DNA from: Holophagales bacterium
GTDB lineage: Bacteria > Acidobacteriota > Thermoanaerobaculia > UBA5066
Assembly (NCBI GenBank): GCA_016716705.1
Contig: JADJVF010000018.1
Location: 37,609-101,608 of the forward strand
Length of the DNA stretch: 64,000 nt
Reading direction: 5' to 3'
Part shown: positions 33,908 through 42,629 of the stretch, piece after piece
How positions within the stretch are numbered: the first letter of the stretch is position 1
Layout of the letters: each line of letters begins with the position of its first letter
Made by a program: the position numbers and the translations under genes
The notes under the pieces: generated by a model
Databases searched by the model: none
The model's input: only the letters and a program-made list of their open reading frames with translations
What the model was told of the DNA's origin: nothing

Positions 33908-35163
33908 CCCGCTCCCCCCCTCTCCATCAGCCAGCCGCGGATCATCCCCAGCGCGGCGGACGTCGTCCAGCGGCGCACCATAGCGCGGTCGCCCGGAAGG
34001 ACGAGCCGCTCGTGCTTCTTCGTCCCGTCGGCGGCATCGAGAGCAATGTGGACGGTGCCGACCGGCTTCTCCGGTGAGCCGCCACCGGGCCCCGCAATGC
34101 CGGTGACCCCGAGCCCCGAAGCGGCGCCCAGGCGAAGCCGCACACCGGCAGCCATCTCGCGAGCGACTTCCTCCGAAACCGCACCGCGCGCCTCCAGGAT
34201 CTCGGGCGAGACGCCGAGGATCTCCATCTTCGCCAGGTCTGCATAGGTCACCGCGCCGCCGAGAAAGTACGCGGACGATCCGGGGACGTCGGTGACTCGC
34301 GAGGCCACCATTCCCCCGGTGCACGATTCCGCGACCGCGAGCGTCAGGCCGGCGCCCTTCAGAAGGGCTCCGACGACCCCTTCGAGCGTCTCGTCGTCCC
34401 GCCCGAAGAGGGCCGGTCCGACCGCCGACCGGAAGTCCGCCTCCAGGGCATCGAGCTCCGTCCGCGCCTCCTCGGGTGTCCCACGGGCGGCGAAGTGGAG
34501 CTGGACCTCGCCGGGGGACGCCGCGAGGATCGTGACGTCGTGCCCCCGGTGCGCCTCGTAGACGGGGCGGACGACCTCCTCGACGGCGCTCTCGCCCAGC
34601 CCGACGATCTTCAGGACACGGCGGTGGACACCCGGTGGAGTCCCTCCGCCCGTCAGGTTCGCCCGTACGCTCTCGGCGAAGATCGCCTTCATCTCCCACG
34701 GCACGCCGGGAAGGAGGACGATCGTCTTCCCCTCTGCCTCCACGAGGTAGCCGGGCGCGGTGCCGCGCCGGTTCGGGAGGACGACGGCCCCCTCGATGAC
34801 GTCGGCCTGCTTGGCGTTCACCTCGGGCATCTCGCGCCCCCGCTTCCGGAAGCGCTCCCTCAGCCGCTCGAGGATCTCCCCGTCGCGAACGAGCCGTCGT
34901 CCGAGGAGCGCGGCAACGGCTTCCTTCGTCCGGTCGTCCTCCGTCGGCCCGAGGCCGCCCGTCACGCAGAGGAGAGGAGCGCGGGTGAGCGCGAAGGCCA
35001 GCTCCGTGAGGAGGCCGTCCCAGCCGTCTCCCACGCACGCTTTCCGCACGACGGGAATCCCGATCGCTTCCAGCTCGCCGGTCAGGAAGAGCGAGTTCGT
35101 GTCGAGGCGCGTCGTCCCGAGGAGCTCGCTTCCTACGGCGAGGATCGAGGCGGTTCGGGTCAT
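33904..35163 (-). CDS. cinA: CinA-family protein (nicotinamide-nucleotide amidase)
   Basis: A 419-residue protein with both CinA domains: an N-terminal MoaB/MogA-like domain (about 1-170; ILAVGSELL, CVTGGLGPTEDD) and a C-terminal deamidase domain (about 260-415; AVAESCTGGMVASRVTDVPGSS, VTGIAGPGGGSPEKPVGTV). CinA removes the amide from NMN in NAD recycling and is linked to competence in some species. The start is ATG 35163, overlapping the ABC-F stop (ATGA). It is in a coupled run ABC-F, cinA, gpsA. Confidence 0.94.
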   Translation of the reverse strand: MTRTASILAVGSELLGTTRLDTNSLFLTGELEAIGIPVVRKACVGDGWDGLLTELAFALTRAPLLCVTGGLGPTEDDRTKEAVAALLGRRLVRDGEILERLRERFRKRGREMPEVNAKQADVIEGAVVLPNRRGTAPGYLVEAEGKTIVLLPGVPWEMKAIFAESVRANLTGGGTPPGVHRRVLKIVGLGESAVEEVVRPVYEAHRGHDVTILAASPGEVQLHFAARGTPEEARTELDALEADFRSAVGPALFGRDDETLEGVVGALLKGAGLTLAVAESCTGGMVASRVTDVPGSSAYFLGGAVTYADLAKMEILGVSPEILEARGAVSEEVAREMAAGVRLRLGAASGLGVTGIAGPGGGSPEKPVGTVHIALDAADGTKKHERLVLPGDRAMVRRWTTSAALGMIRGWLMERGGAG

Positions 35164-37103
35164 GCCGGGACCTCCTGTTCGAGCCTCTGCACGGCCTCTT
35201 CCCACGCCGCGCATCGGGCGTCGAGGGACGTTCGCGTCTCGTCCCGCGAGCGAATCAGCTCGCGTGTCCGCGGCCCGTCCTTCCAGGCGGAAGGATCTGC
35301 GAGCGCGGCATCGATCTCGCGAATCCGCTCCTCGAGAAGAGAAACCTCCTCCTCGAGCGCCTCGACCTCCCGACGCGCCTTCGCGCGCTGCCGGTCCGCC
35401 TGCCTGTCCGGGCGGCGCATGGGCTTCGGCTCGGCGTCGGCGTGTGCGGCCCGGGCGGGAGCCACCGCCACAGCCTTCTCCGCGGCCCGCCGACGCGAGA
35501 GCTCGGTGAAACCTCCGGGCCAGAGCGTCGCGTCGCGCCCCTGCACGTCGAGGACGTGCGTTGCGATCCGGTCGACGAACCAGCGGTCGTGGGAGACGAA
35601 GACGATCGTCCCTTCGAACTCGAGGAGCGCCTCCTCGAGCCTTTCGCGCGAATCCAGGTCGAGGTGGTTCGTCGGCTCGTCGAGCAGGAGCAGGTTCGCA
35701 CCGCCGAAGACGATTCGGGCGAGCGAGAGGCGCCCCTTCTCACCACCCGAGAGGGTCCCCACCTTCTGCTCCACCTCGTCGCCGCGGAAGTCGAAGAGGG
35801 CGAGAAAGTCGCGCGCCTCGCCGACGAGGAGACTCGGGTCGAGGTCGCGAACGACGTCGAGGACCGTCCAGGAGGTCGGGAGGTCGCGCATCTCCTGATC
35901 GTAGTAGCCGATGATGACGCCCGTTCCCGGCACCGCGCTGCCCGCGACCGGCGGCAGGATTCGCGCGATCGTCTTCAGGAGTGTCGTCTTCCCGCAGCCG
36001 TTCGGCCCCCAGAGGGCGATCCGCTCCCCGCGCCGGAGGAGGAAGGAAACCGGCGCGAGGAGCGGCCCCGTCTCGGGGTAGCCCGGAACGAGGCCCCTCA
36101 GCTCGAGCACCCGGTCGCCGGACGCCCGCGCCTCCTCGAAACGGAAGACCACCTCGTTGGCGTCCTCCCGCGGCGCCTCCACCCGTTCCAGCTTCGCGAG
36201 CATCTTCCGGCGGGCCTGCGCCTGTCTCGTCTTCTGCCCGGCGATGTTCCGCCGGATGAAGTCCTCGGTCCGTTCGACGAGCTTCCTCTGCTCTTCCGCC
36301 GCCCTGGCACGGACGCGGTCGCGTTCGGCCTTCAGTCTCCGATAGGCGTCGTAGTCGCCCGGGTACTCCTCGAGGACGCCGTGGGCCACCTCGACGATCC
36401 GGTCGGCAACGGCGTTGAGGAACTGCCGGTCGTGCGAGACGACGAGGGCGGCCTGCGCGGCCGAGTTCTTCCTCTCGACGAGCCAGGTTTCGAGGAACTC
36501 GAGGCCCGCCACGTCGAGGTGGTTCGTCGGCTCGTCGAGCAGGAGGACGGATGCGTCGCCGAGGAGGAGACGCGCCATCTGCGCCCGGTGCTTCTGCCCC
36601 CCCGAGAGCTCGCCGACGGGCCGATCCCACGTCTCGCCCGGCAGGCCCACGCCGAGCAGGACGCGCTCGACGCGCGCGTCGGCCTCGTAGCCGCCGTTAC
36701 GCTCGAAACGCTCGCGGAGGGCGTCGTGCTCGGCAAGGAGCGGCTCGACCGCGTCGGTGGCCATCGCCGCGGACGAGGACGCGATCGCCACCTCCAGCCG
36801 GCGCATCTCCGTCTCGAGGCCGCGGAGGCCTTCCTGTGCCCGGGCGACGAACTCTCGCAGCGGCTCGTCTCCCTCCGGTTCGACCGCCTGCTCGAGGGAG
36901 GCGAAGGTCGTCCCTCCGGCCCGCAGGACACGCCCCGCGTCGGGCTCGACGAGCCCCTGAACGATCCTGAGGAGCGTCGACTTTCCCGCCCCGTTTCGGC
37001 CGACCAGGCCGGCGACACGCCCCGGGTCGTGCTGCCACGTGGCGTCCGCGAGGACGGTCCTGGCTCCGAAACCCTTCTGGACGCGCTCGAGCCGGTAAAG
37101 CAC
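35160..37103 (-). CDS. ABC-F family ATPase
   Basis: A 647-residue soluble protein with two ABC domains and no membrane part. Domain 1 has GLVGRNGAGKSTLLR, LSGGQKHRAQMARLLL and LLLDEPTNHLDVAG; domain 2 has ALWGPNGCGKTTLLKT, LSGGEKGRLSLARIVF and LLLDEPTNHLDLDS. The interdomain linker (about 240-310) is the charged helical P-site tRNA-interaction motif region. A C-terminal coiled coil (about 555-645) is of the Uup/YdiF type. ABC-F proteins act on ribosomes. It starts at GTG 37103 and leads a coupled cluster with cinA and gpsA. Confidence 0.92.
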   Translation of the reverse strand: MLYRLERVQKGFGARTVLADATWQHDPGRVAGLVGRNGAGKSTLLRIVQGLVEPDAGRVLRAGGTTFASLEQAVEPEGDEPLREFVARAQEGLRGLETEMRRLEVAIASSSAAMATDAVEPLLAEHDALRERFERNGGYEADARVERVLLGVGLPGETWDRPVGELSGGQKHRAQMARLLLGDASVLLLDEPTNHLDVAGLEFLETWLVERKNSAAQAALVVSHDRQFLNAVADRIVEVAHGVLEEYPGDYDAYRRLKAERDRVRARAAEEQRKLVERTEDFIRRNIAGQKTRQAQARRKMLAKLERVEAPREDANEVVFRFEEARASGDRVLELRGLVPGYPETGPLLAPVSFLLRRGERIALWGPNGCGKTTLLKTIARILPPVAGSAVPGTGVIIGYYDQEMRDLPTSWTVLDVVRDLDPSLLVGEARDFLALFDFRGDEVEQKVGTLSGGEKGRLSLARIVFGGANLLLLDEPTNHLDLDSRERLEEALLEFEGTIVFVSHDRWFVDRIATHVLDVQGRDATLWPGGFTELSRRRAAEKAVAVAPARAAHADAEPKPMRRPDRQADRQRAKARREVEALEEEVSLLEERIREIDAALADPSAWKDGPRTRELIRSRDETRTSLDARCAAWEEAVQRLEQEVPA

Positions 37104-37158
37104 GCGCGGAGGATACCCTCAGCGCAGCCCTGTCCGGGCCAGGTCGCTATGCCACTGC

Positions 37159-38074
37159 CTACGCCACCGCGCTTCCGGCGTCGACGCGGTTGCGCCCCTC
37201 CTCCCTTGGCCCTGTAGAGCCCGACGTCGGCCACCTTCAGGAGGTCGGTCGCGCCCCGGGCGTCGCCCGGGAAGCAGGCGACGCCGCCGCTGATCGTGAC
37301 CCGCCCGAGCGGCTGCGTCTCGCCTCCGGCGAAGTCCGTCGACTCGACCCGGGCGCGCGCCGCTTCGGCCACCTGGTGCGCTTCCTTGCGGGAGGCGCCG
37401 TAGAGGAGCATCACGAACTCCTCGCCTCCGAAGCGGGCGACGATGTCGCCCCGGCGGGCGGTGCGCCGCAGGAGGTCGGAAACCTGGACGAGGACGACGT
37501 TCCCGGCCGGGTGGCCGTGGGTGTCGTTGTAGGCCTTGAAGTGGTCGATGTCGAAGAGGACGACGCTGACCGCGTCCTTCATCTGAACGGCACGATCGAG
37601 CTCGATGTCGAGCCGTTCGATGAAGAAGCCGTAGTTGTAGAGGGACGTGAGCCGGTCGGTGATGGCGCGGTGCTGGCTCTGGGTCACCATCCGCGAGAGA
37701 CTCCGGATTCTCTGGGATTCGATCCGGAAGAGCTCCTCCATCAGGTGCGGGCGGAGGCGGATGAAGTCCCGGAACTCCCCCGCCGCGATCGTCCGTATCC
37801 GGCAGTCCGTCGAGGCGCGCAGGCCCGCCGAACGGGCACCGCCGTCGAGGCAGGCCATCTCGCCGAGGACGTCGCCGGCCCTCACGAGCCTGAGGACGAC
37901 GGATTCGCCGGACGGGGACGACTGAAGGACCTCGAACGTCCCCTCCACCAGCAGGACGACGGTCTCGCCCTTGGCGCCTTCCTGCCAGAGCTCTTCCCCG
38001 GCAGGCACCACTCCCTCACGTCCGAGCGGCAGGAGCTCCCGGTAGAGGTCGTTCACGGCGTCTGTTGCCCCCAT
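37159..38074 (-). CDS. Diguanylate cyclase with N-terminal cyclic-nucleotide-binding domain (one frameshift near the end)
   Basis: About 304 residues. Residues 15-115 are a cNMP-binding beta-roll with a phosphate-binding cassette GEMACLDGGARSAG whose Arg-Ser-Ala is kept. A short helix (115-135) leads to a GGDEF domain (about 140-300). The active site GGEEF (216-220) is intact, as is the inhibitory I-site R207-x-x-D210 exactly five residues upstream, so c-di-GMP synthesis with product inhibition is expected. Near the C-terminus an extra base in a CCCC run (37195-37198) breaks the frame. Removing it yields the canonical ending YRAKGGGRNRV and a TAG at 37161-37159. TATACT (38097-38092) is a likely -10, and the gene is divergent from the adenylate cyclase 66 bases away. 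Confidence 0.83.
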
Positions 38075-38127
38075 TCACTCGCTGCCGACCCAGTATATCG
38101 CTGTGGGGCCGGGCCGGGTGCGGGCGA

Positions 38128-38133
38128 TACACT
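38128..38133 (+). promoter_or_regulatory. -10 box for leaderless adenylate cyclase gene
   Basis: TACACT at 38128-38133, then 7 bases, then ATG 38141, without a Shine-Dalgarno. The same 66-base gap holds the opposite-strand TATACT of the diguanylate cyclase gene. Confidence 0.5.
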
Positions 38134-38140
38134 GGACCCG

Positions 38141-40051
38141 ATGACCGACGAGAGCCTTCTGGACAAGGCCTTCGCAGCCCCGGAGCCCCAGACGAACCTC
38201 GGGGCCGGCAACCGCCTCGTCCCCGGCGAGCTCCTTTCCGGCCTCCGGCACGACATGCGTACGCCGATCCACCAGATTCTCGGCTACGCCGAGATGCTGG
38301 AGGAGGACGCCATCGCATCCGGTCAGACCGGCTGGGCCGAGGATCTCGGCAAGATCCAGGCGGCGACGCGGCGCCTGCTCGGCATGGTCGACGGGCTCCC
38401 CGAGAGGCTCCTCCCGGAACCCGGCGAAGCCCCGGCCGACGGATACGCAGAAGCGCCGACCGCGGCCCCGGCGCCCGTCGAGGAAACCGCGACGACGGAA
38501 AGGCGCCGCCCCGTCACCGCAGCCGCGACGCATCTCCCTGCCGCGGTGATGCCTCCCGAGGAGCGGCCGGCGGAGGTCACGGGCCCGATCCGGCGTGGCG
38601 ATCTCGACATCGCCCCGACGGAGCCGGTCGAGCCCGCGCACCTCCTCGTCGTCGACGACAACGCGGAGAACCGCGAGATGCTCTCGCGCCGCCTCCGGGG
38701 ACACGGATTCACGATCGCCGTCGCCGAGAGCGGCCCCGAGGCCCTCCGCCTGCTCGAGGAGATCCCGTTCGACCTCGTCCTCCTCGACGTCGTCATGCCC
38801 GGGATGAGCGGCCTCGACGTCCTGCGCGACCTCAGGCCCCGGCACGCCGCGGCCGACCTCCCCGTCATCATGGCGACCGCACGGGACGACTCGAACGACG
38901 TCGTGACGGCCCTGAGGCTCGGCGCAAACGACTACGTCACGAAACCGCTCGACTTCCCCGTCGTCCTCGCCCGCGTCGCGACGCAGCTCACCCTCTCGCG
39001 CGCCAAGGCGAGAATCAGCACGCTCGCCCGGGATCTCGAGGTGAGGAACCGTTTCATCTTCGAGACGTTCGGCCGCTACCTGTCGAACGAGGTCGTCGAG
39101 AGCCTGCTCCAGACGCCGGAGGGACTGAAGCTGGGCGGCGAAACGCGGAAGGTGACGCTCCTCATGTCCGATCTGAGGGGCTTCACGCAGCTGGCCGACC
39201 GGATCCCTCCCGACCGCGTCGTGAGGCTCCTCAACAACTACCTCGGGACGATGGTCGACGTCCTCCTCTCGTTCCAGGGGACGATCGACGAGTTCATCGG
39301 CGACGCCATCCTCGCCATCTTCGGCGCCCCCGTGCAGCGCGAGGACGACGCCCTCCGCGCCGTGGCCTGCGCCGTCGAGATGCAGCGCGCCATGGAGCGC
39401 GTGAACGAATTCAATCGACGCGAGGGCCTTCCCGTCGTCGAGATGGGGATCGCGATCCACACGGGAGAGGTCGTCGTCGGGAACATCGGCTCCGACAAGA
39501 GGGCCAAGTACGGGGTCGTCGGGAGCCCGGTGAACCTGACGGCTCGGATCGAGTCGTACACGGTCGGCGGGCAGATTCTCGTCAGCGACCGGACCCGTCG
39601 CGAGGGCGGTGCCGACCTCTCCGTCGGGACCGAGGTCGTCGTCCAGATGAAGGGTTTCGAGAAGCCGGTCTCCGCCTGGGACGTCCGGGGCGTCGCCGGG
39701 GACTTCAACCTCTTCCTCCCCGCGCGCGAAGAGCCCCTCGTCGCCCTGCGCGGTCCGCTTCCGGTCCGGTTTGCGACGATCTCCGGCCAGCGCGTGGACG
39801 GGCCGGAGTCGGAGGGGCTCCTCGTGCGGCTCTCGATGAAGGAGGCCGAGATCGAGGCTCGGGAACGTCCCGAGCCCTTCCGCAACCTGAGGCTCCGCTT
39901 CGTCGCCCGCGACGGCAGCACGATCGCAGGGGAGGTCTACGGCAAGGTGTCGGCGCCGAAACTCAGCGCGAAGGGGTTCGGGCTCCGGTTCACGTCACTC
40001 CCGCCGGAGATCCGGTCCTTCCTGGAGACGGTCCTGGCCGGGAGCCGCTGA
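38141..40051 (+). CDS. Adenylate cyclase (class III) with HisKA-like, receiver and PilZ-like domains
   Basis: A 636-residue cytoplasmic protein. Residues 30-85 look like a histidine-kinase dimerisation/H-box (LRHDMRTPIHQILGYAEML, His37), but no ATPase domain follows. A Pro/Ala linker leads to a receiver domain (about 165-285; VVDDNAENREM, phospho-Asp in LLDVVMPGMSG, VTKPLD). A helical connector is followed by a class III cyclase domain (about 330-510; SDLRGFTQLAD and FIGDAILAIFGAP with both metal Asp, VNLTARIES with the transition Asn/Arg). The last 90 residues (to RFTSLPPEIRSFLETVL) have PilZ-like strand order, but the c-di-GMP RxxxR and D/NxSxxG motifs are degenerate. It probably makes cAMP under receiver control. 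It is divergent from a cNMP-sensing diguanylate cyclase. Confidence 0.84.
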   Translation: MTDESLLDKAFAAPEPQTNLGAGNRLVPGELLSGLRHDMRTPIHQILGYAEMLEEDAIASGQTGWAEDLGKIQAATRRLLGMVDGLPERLLPEPGEAPADGYAEAPTAAPAPVEETATTERRRPVTAAATHLPAAVMPPEERPAEVTGPIRRGDLDIAPTEPVEPAHLLVVDDNAENREMLSRRLRGHGFTIAVAESGPEALRLLEEIPFDLVLLDVVMPGMSGLDVLRDLRPRHAAADLPVIMATARDDSNDVVTALRLGANDYVTKPLDFPVVLARVATQLTLSRAKARISTLARDLEVRNRFIFETFGRYLSNEVVESLLQTPEGLKLGGETRKVTLLMSDLRGFTQLADRIPPDRVVRLLNNYLGTMVDVLLSFQGTIDEFIGDAILAIFGAPVQREDDALRAVACAVEMQRAMERVNEFNRREGLPVVEMGIAIHTGEVVVGNIGSDKRAKYGVVGSPVNLTARIESYTVGGQILVSDRTRREGGADLSVGTEVVVQMKGFEKPVSAWDVRGVAGDFNLFLPAREEPLVALRGPLPVRFATISGQRVDGPESEGLLVRLSMKEAEIEARERPEPFRNLRLRFVARDGSTIAGEVYGKVSAPKLSAKGFGLRFTSLPPEIRSFLETVLAGSR

Positions 40052-40085
40052 CTCCGGATCGCCGGCCGGGCAGACGCGGCGCCGC

Positions 40086-42060
40086 TCAGCCCGGGCCGCG
40101 CCGCCTGTGGCTCGCCCTTCCCGGCCGATAGCCCGCTCCGCCTCGCGGCTTCGCGCCGGCGTTCGGCTCCACGGGCGCCCCGGCTCCCTGCTCCACCCTC
40201 CCCGACGTCCCCGCATCCTCCGCGTGGACGTAGGTGCTCTCGCGGGCCTCCCGGCGTCGCGCCTCGAGCGCCTCCCGAGGCGGGTTCTGCGGAATGAGGC
40301 ACTGGGGGCCGCCGCCGATGAGGTCGCTCCGCCCGGCCTCCGTCAGCGCCTTGTGGACGGCGAACCAGTTCTCGGGCCTCCAGAACTGCATCAGGGCCCG
40401 CTGGACCTTGCGGTCGTTCAGCCTCGTGACGGTGTTCACCGGCTCCAGCGTCTGCGGGTCGAGACCCGTCCAGTACATGCAGGTCGCGATGTCCATCGGC
40501 GCGGGAATGAAGTCCTGCACCTGCCGCGGCTTGTATCCGTGCGCCTTCAGGAAGAGGGCGAGCTCGATCATCTCGGCGACGCCCGAGCCCGGGTGGCTCG
40601 CGATGAAGTAGGGGACGAGGTACTGCTCCTTGCCGGCCTTCGCGCTCGCGCGCTCGAACTTCTCCGCGAACGTCTCGAACGACGCGGACGACGGCTTCTT
40701 CATCAGGTCGAGGACCGCGTCGCTCCGGTGCTCCGGCGCGACCTTGAGGTGCCCGCCGACGTGGTGGGTGGCCAGCTCCTCGACGTACCGGTCGTCGAGG
40801 TTCGCGAGGTCCATCCGGATTCCGCTCGCGATGTTGACCCGCTTCACGCCTTCGACGGCGCGGGCGGCGCGCATCAGGTCGATCGTCGGACCGTGGTCGG
40901 TACCGAGCAGGATGCAGATCTTCGGGTGGATGCACGAGAGCCGCCGGCACACCGCCTCGACCTCCGGGCGGGTGCAGCGCATCTGGTACATGTTCGCCGT
41001 CGGCCCGCCGAGGTCGCTGATCGTCCCCTTGAAGTCGGGGGCGCTCGCGACCGTCTCGACCTCGGCGAGGATCGACCGCTTGCTGCGGCTCTGGATGACG
41101 CGCCCCTCGTGCATCGTGATGCTGCAGAAGGTGCACCCCCCGAAGCAGCCGCGCATGATCTCGATCGAGTCGCGGATCATCTCGAACGCGGGGATCGGCT
41201 CGTCGTACCTCGGGTGCGGGCGGCGCGCGTACGGCAGGTCGTAGATCGCGTCCATCCGCGCCTCGTCGAGCGGCAGGCAGGGCGGGTTGAGGACGACCCT
41301 GCGGTCGCCCTGCGCCTGGACGAGGCGGCGCGCGTTGAACGGGTTCGTCTCCTGGTGGAAGCTGCGCGTCATCCTCGCGAAGGCGAGCTTGTCGGCGGCG
41401 ACCTCGTCGAAGCCCGGCAGCTCGAGCGTCTTCCAGGGCGTCGATGCCGGCGGCTCGGGCAGCTCCTCCTTCATCCCGAGCAGGTACGCGACGCCGCGCA
41501 GGTCGCGCAGGTCCCGCACGGTCTCGCCGGCGCGCAGGCGCTCGGCGATGGCGACGATCGTCTCCTCGCCCTTCCCGAACGCGAGGAGGTCGGCCTTCGA
41601 CGGGACGAGCATCGACGGGCGGACCGTCTCGGACCAGTAGTCGAAGTGCGCGATCCGGCGCAGCGACGCCTCGATCCCGCCGATCACCACGGGCACGCCG
41701 GGGAACGCCTCGCGGCAGCGCTGCGCGTAGACCGGCGTCGGGCGGTCCGGGCGGAGCCCGATCCTCCCGCCGGGCGAGTAGGCGTCGTCGTTGCGCCGCT
41801 TCCGGCTCGCCGTGTAGTGGTTGATCATCGAGTCCATGTTCCCGGCCGAGACGGCGTAGAAGAGCCGCGGCCGGCCCAGCGCGCGCCACGCGTCGGCCGA
41901 GCGCCAGTCGGGCTGCGGCAGGATCGCGACGCGGAAGCCGCGGGACTCCAGGACGCGGCCGAGGATCGCCATCGCGAAGCTCGGGTGGTCGACGTAGGCG
42001 TCGCCCGTCACGAAGACGACGTCGACGGCGTCCCAGCCGGGCGCCTCCCCGGGGCCCTCG
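40086..42060 (-). CDS. YgiQ-family radical SAM protein, N-terminus lost in a low-complexity junction
   Basis: About 655 residues are readable. The radical-SAM cluster motif is RGCFGGCTFCSIT (CxxxCxxC). Landmarks of the YgiQ (UPF0313) family are VVFVTGDAYVDHPSFAMAIL near the N-terminus, YAVSAGNMDSMINHYT, VVIGGIEASLRRIAHFDYW, KVAPEHRSDAVLDLMKKP and VQDFIPAPMD. The C-terminal 50 residues form a low-complexity tail ending in RASHRRRGPG. Members are iron-sulfur enzymes of unknown reaction. The family's first 10-15 residues (normally MFLP.. before GWDAVD) and the start codon are missing: upstream the sequence dissolves into G/C homopolymers that fuse this frame artificially to a response regulator. 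Confidence 0.85.
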
Positions 42061-42264
42061 GGGGGGAGGGGGCCCCCCCCGGGGGGCACGGGGGGGCCCC
42101 CGGCACGCCCCGAACCGTCCCGGGCGCCGCCCTCCCCCCCCCCCGGCGACGGCCCCCCGGTCAGCCCGGAGCCGGGAACGACTCCACCCTTCCCGAGGAC
42201 GCGCCAGCTCCGACCGGCGGGGGGTCGTCGCCCCGCCCGCGGCGGGCCAGCCCCCCCCCCGCCC
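42055..42264. other. G/C-homopolymer junction, probable assembly artefact
   Basis: About 210 bases made almost entirely of G and C runs (runs of 7-11 at several places, for example ten C at 42251-42260). Both flanking proteins lose conserved residues exactly at its edges: YgiQ lacks its N-terminus and the response regulator lacks its last alpha-beta-alpha segment. The translated junction is only Gly/Pro/Arg. Nothing else in the window looks like this. Confidence 0.75.
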
Positions 42265-42265
42265 A

Positions 42266-42524
42266 CCATCGCGTGCGCCGAGAGCCCGATGATCGGGATT
42301 GCGGCCGTGTCCGCGTCCGCCTTCAGCCGGCGCGTGGCCTCGTAGCCGTCGAGGACCGGCATCGACAGGTCCATCAGGATCAGCTCGGGACGGTCGGCGA
42401 CGGCCCTCTCGATCGCCTCGGCGCCGTTGACGGCGAGAACGACCTCGTATCCCTTCCGCAGGAGCCGGCGGGAGAGCATGTCGCGGTTCATTTCGTCGTC
42501 GTCGACGACCAGGATTCTCGGCAT
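42266..42524 (-). pseudogene. Response regulator receiver domain, C-terminally truncated at junction
   Basis: Starting at ATG 42524 the frame gives about 86 residues of a CheY-like receiver: ILVVDDDEMNRDMLSRRLL, phospho-acceptor Asp in LILMDLSMPVLDGYE, and IPIIGLSAHAM with the switch Ser. The sequence then enters the G/C-homopolymer junction, so the conserved Lys and the last helix (about 35-40 residues) are absent. Its opening resembles that of the receiver in the cyclase at 38141. The original protein was probably a single-domain regulator of about 125 residues. It is divergent from the TPR-cNMP protein gene. Confidence 0.7.
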
Positions 42525-42629
42525 CGGTGTCTCGGCGGGCCGCCCCTCGGGCGTGCCGGGATAGTGTAGCCCTCCTCTTTCTTGACAGCGTCCGGGGCCT
42601 GCCCTACCGTCATCGAGGAGTACGTATTC

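Noticed and set aside
36332..37158. C-terminal extension of about 280 codons on the diguanylate cyclase
   Set aside because: It is the out-of-frame continuation over the ABC-F gene after a one-base insertion; the corrected frame stops at 37159.
37190..38140. N-terminal extension of the adenylate cyclase
   Set aside because: It is the antisense of the GGDEF gene; the -10 box and ATG at 38141 define the start.
42582..42610. TTGACA-N17-TACCGT as a firm promoter for the TPR-cNMP gene
   Set aside because: The -10 is poor and the implied start would fall inside the Shine-Dalgarno; mentioned only as a possibility.
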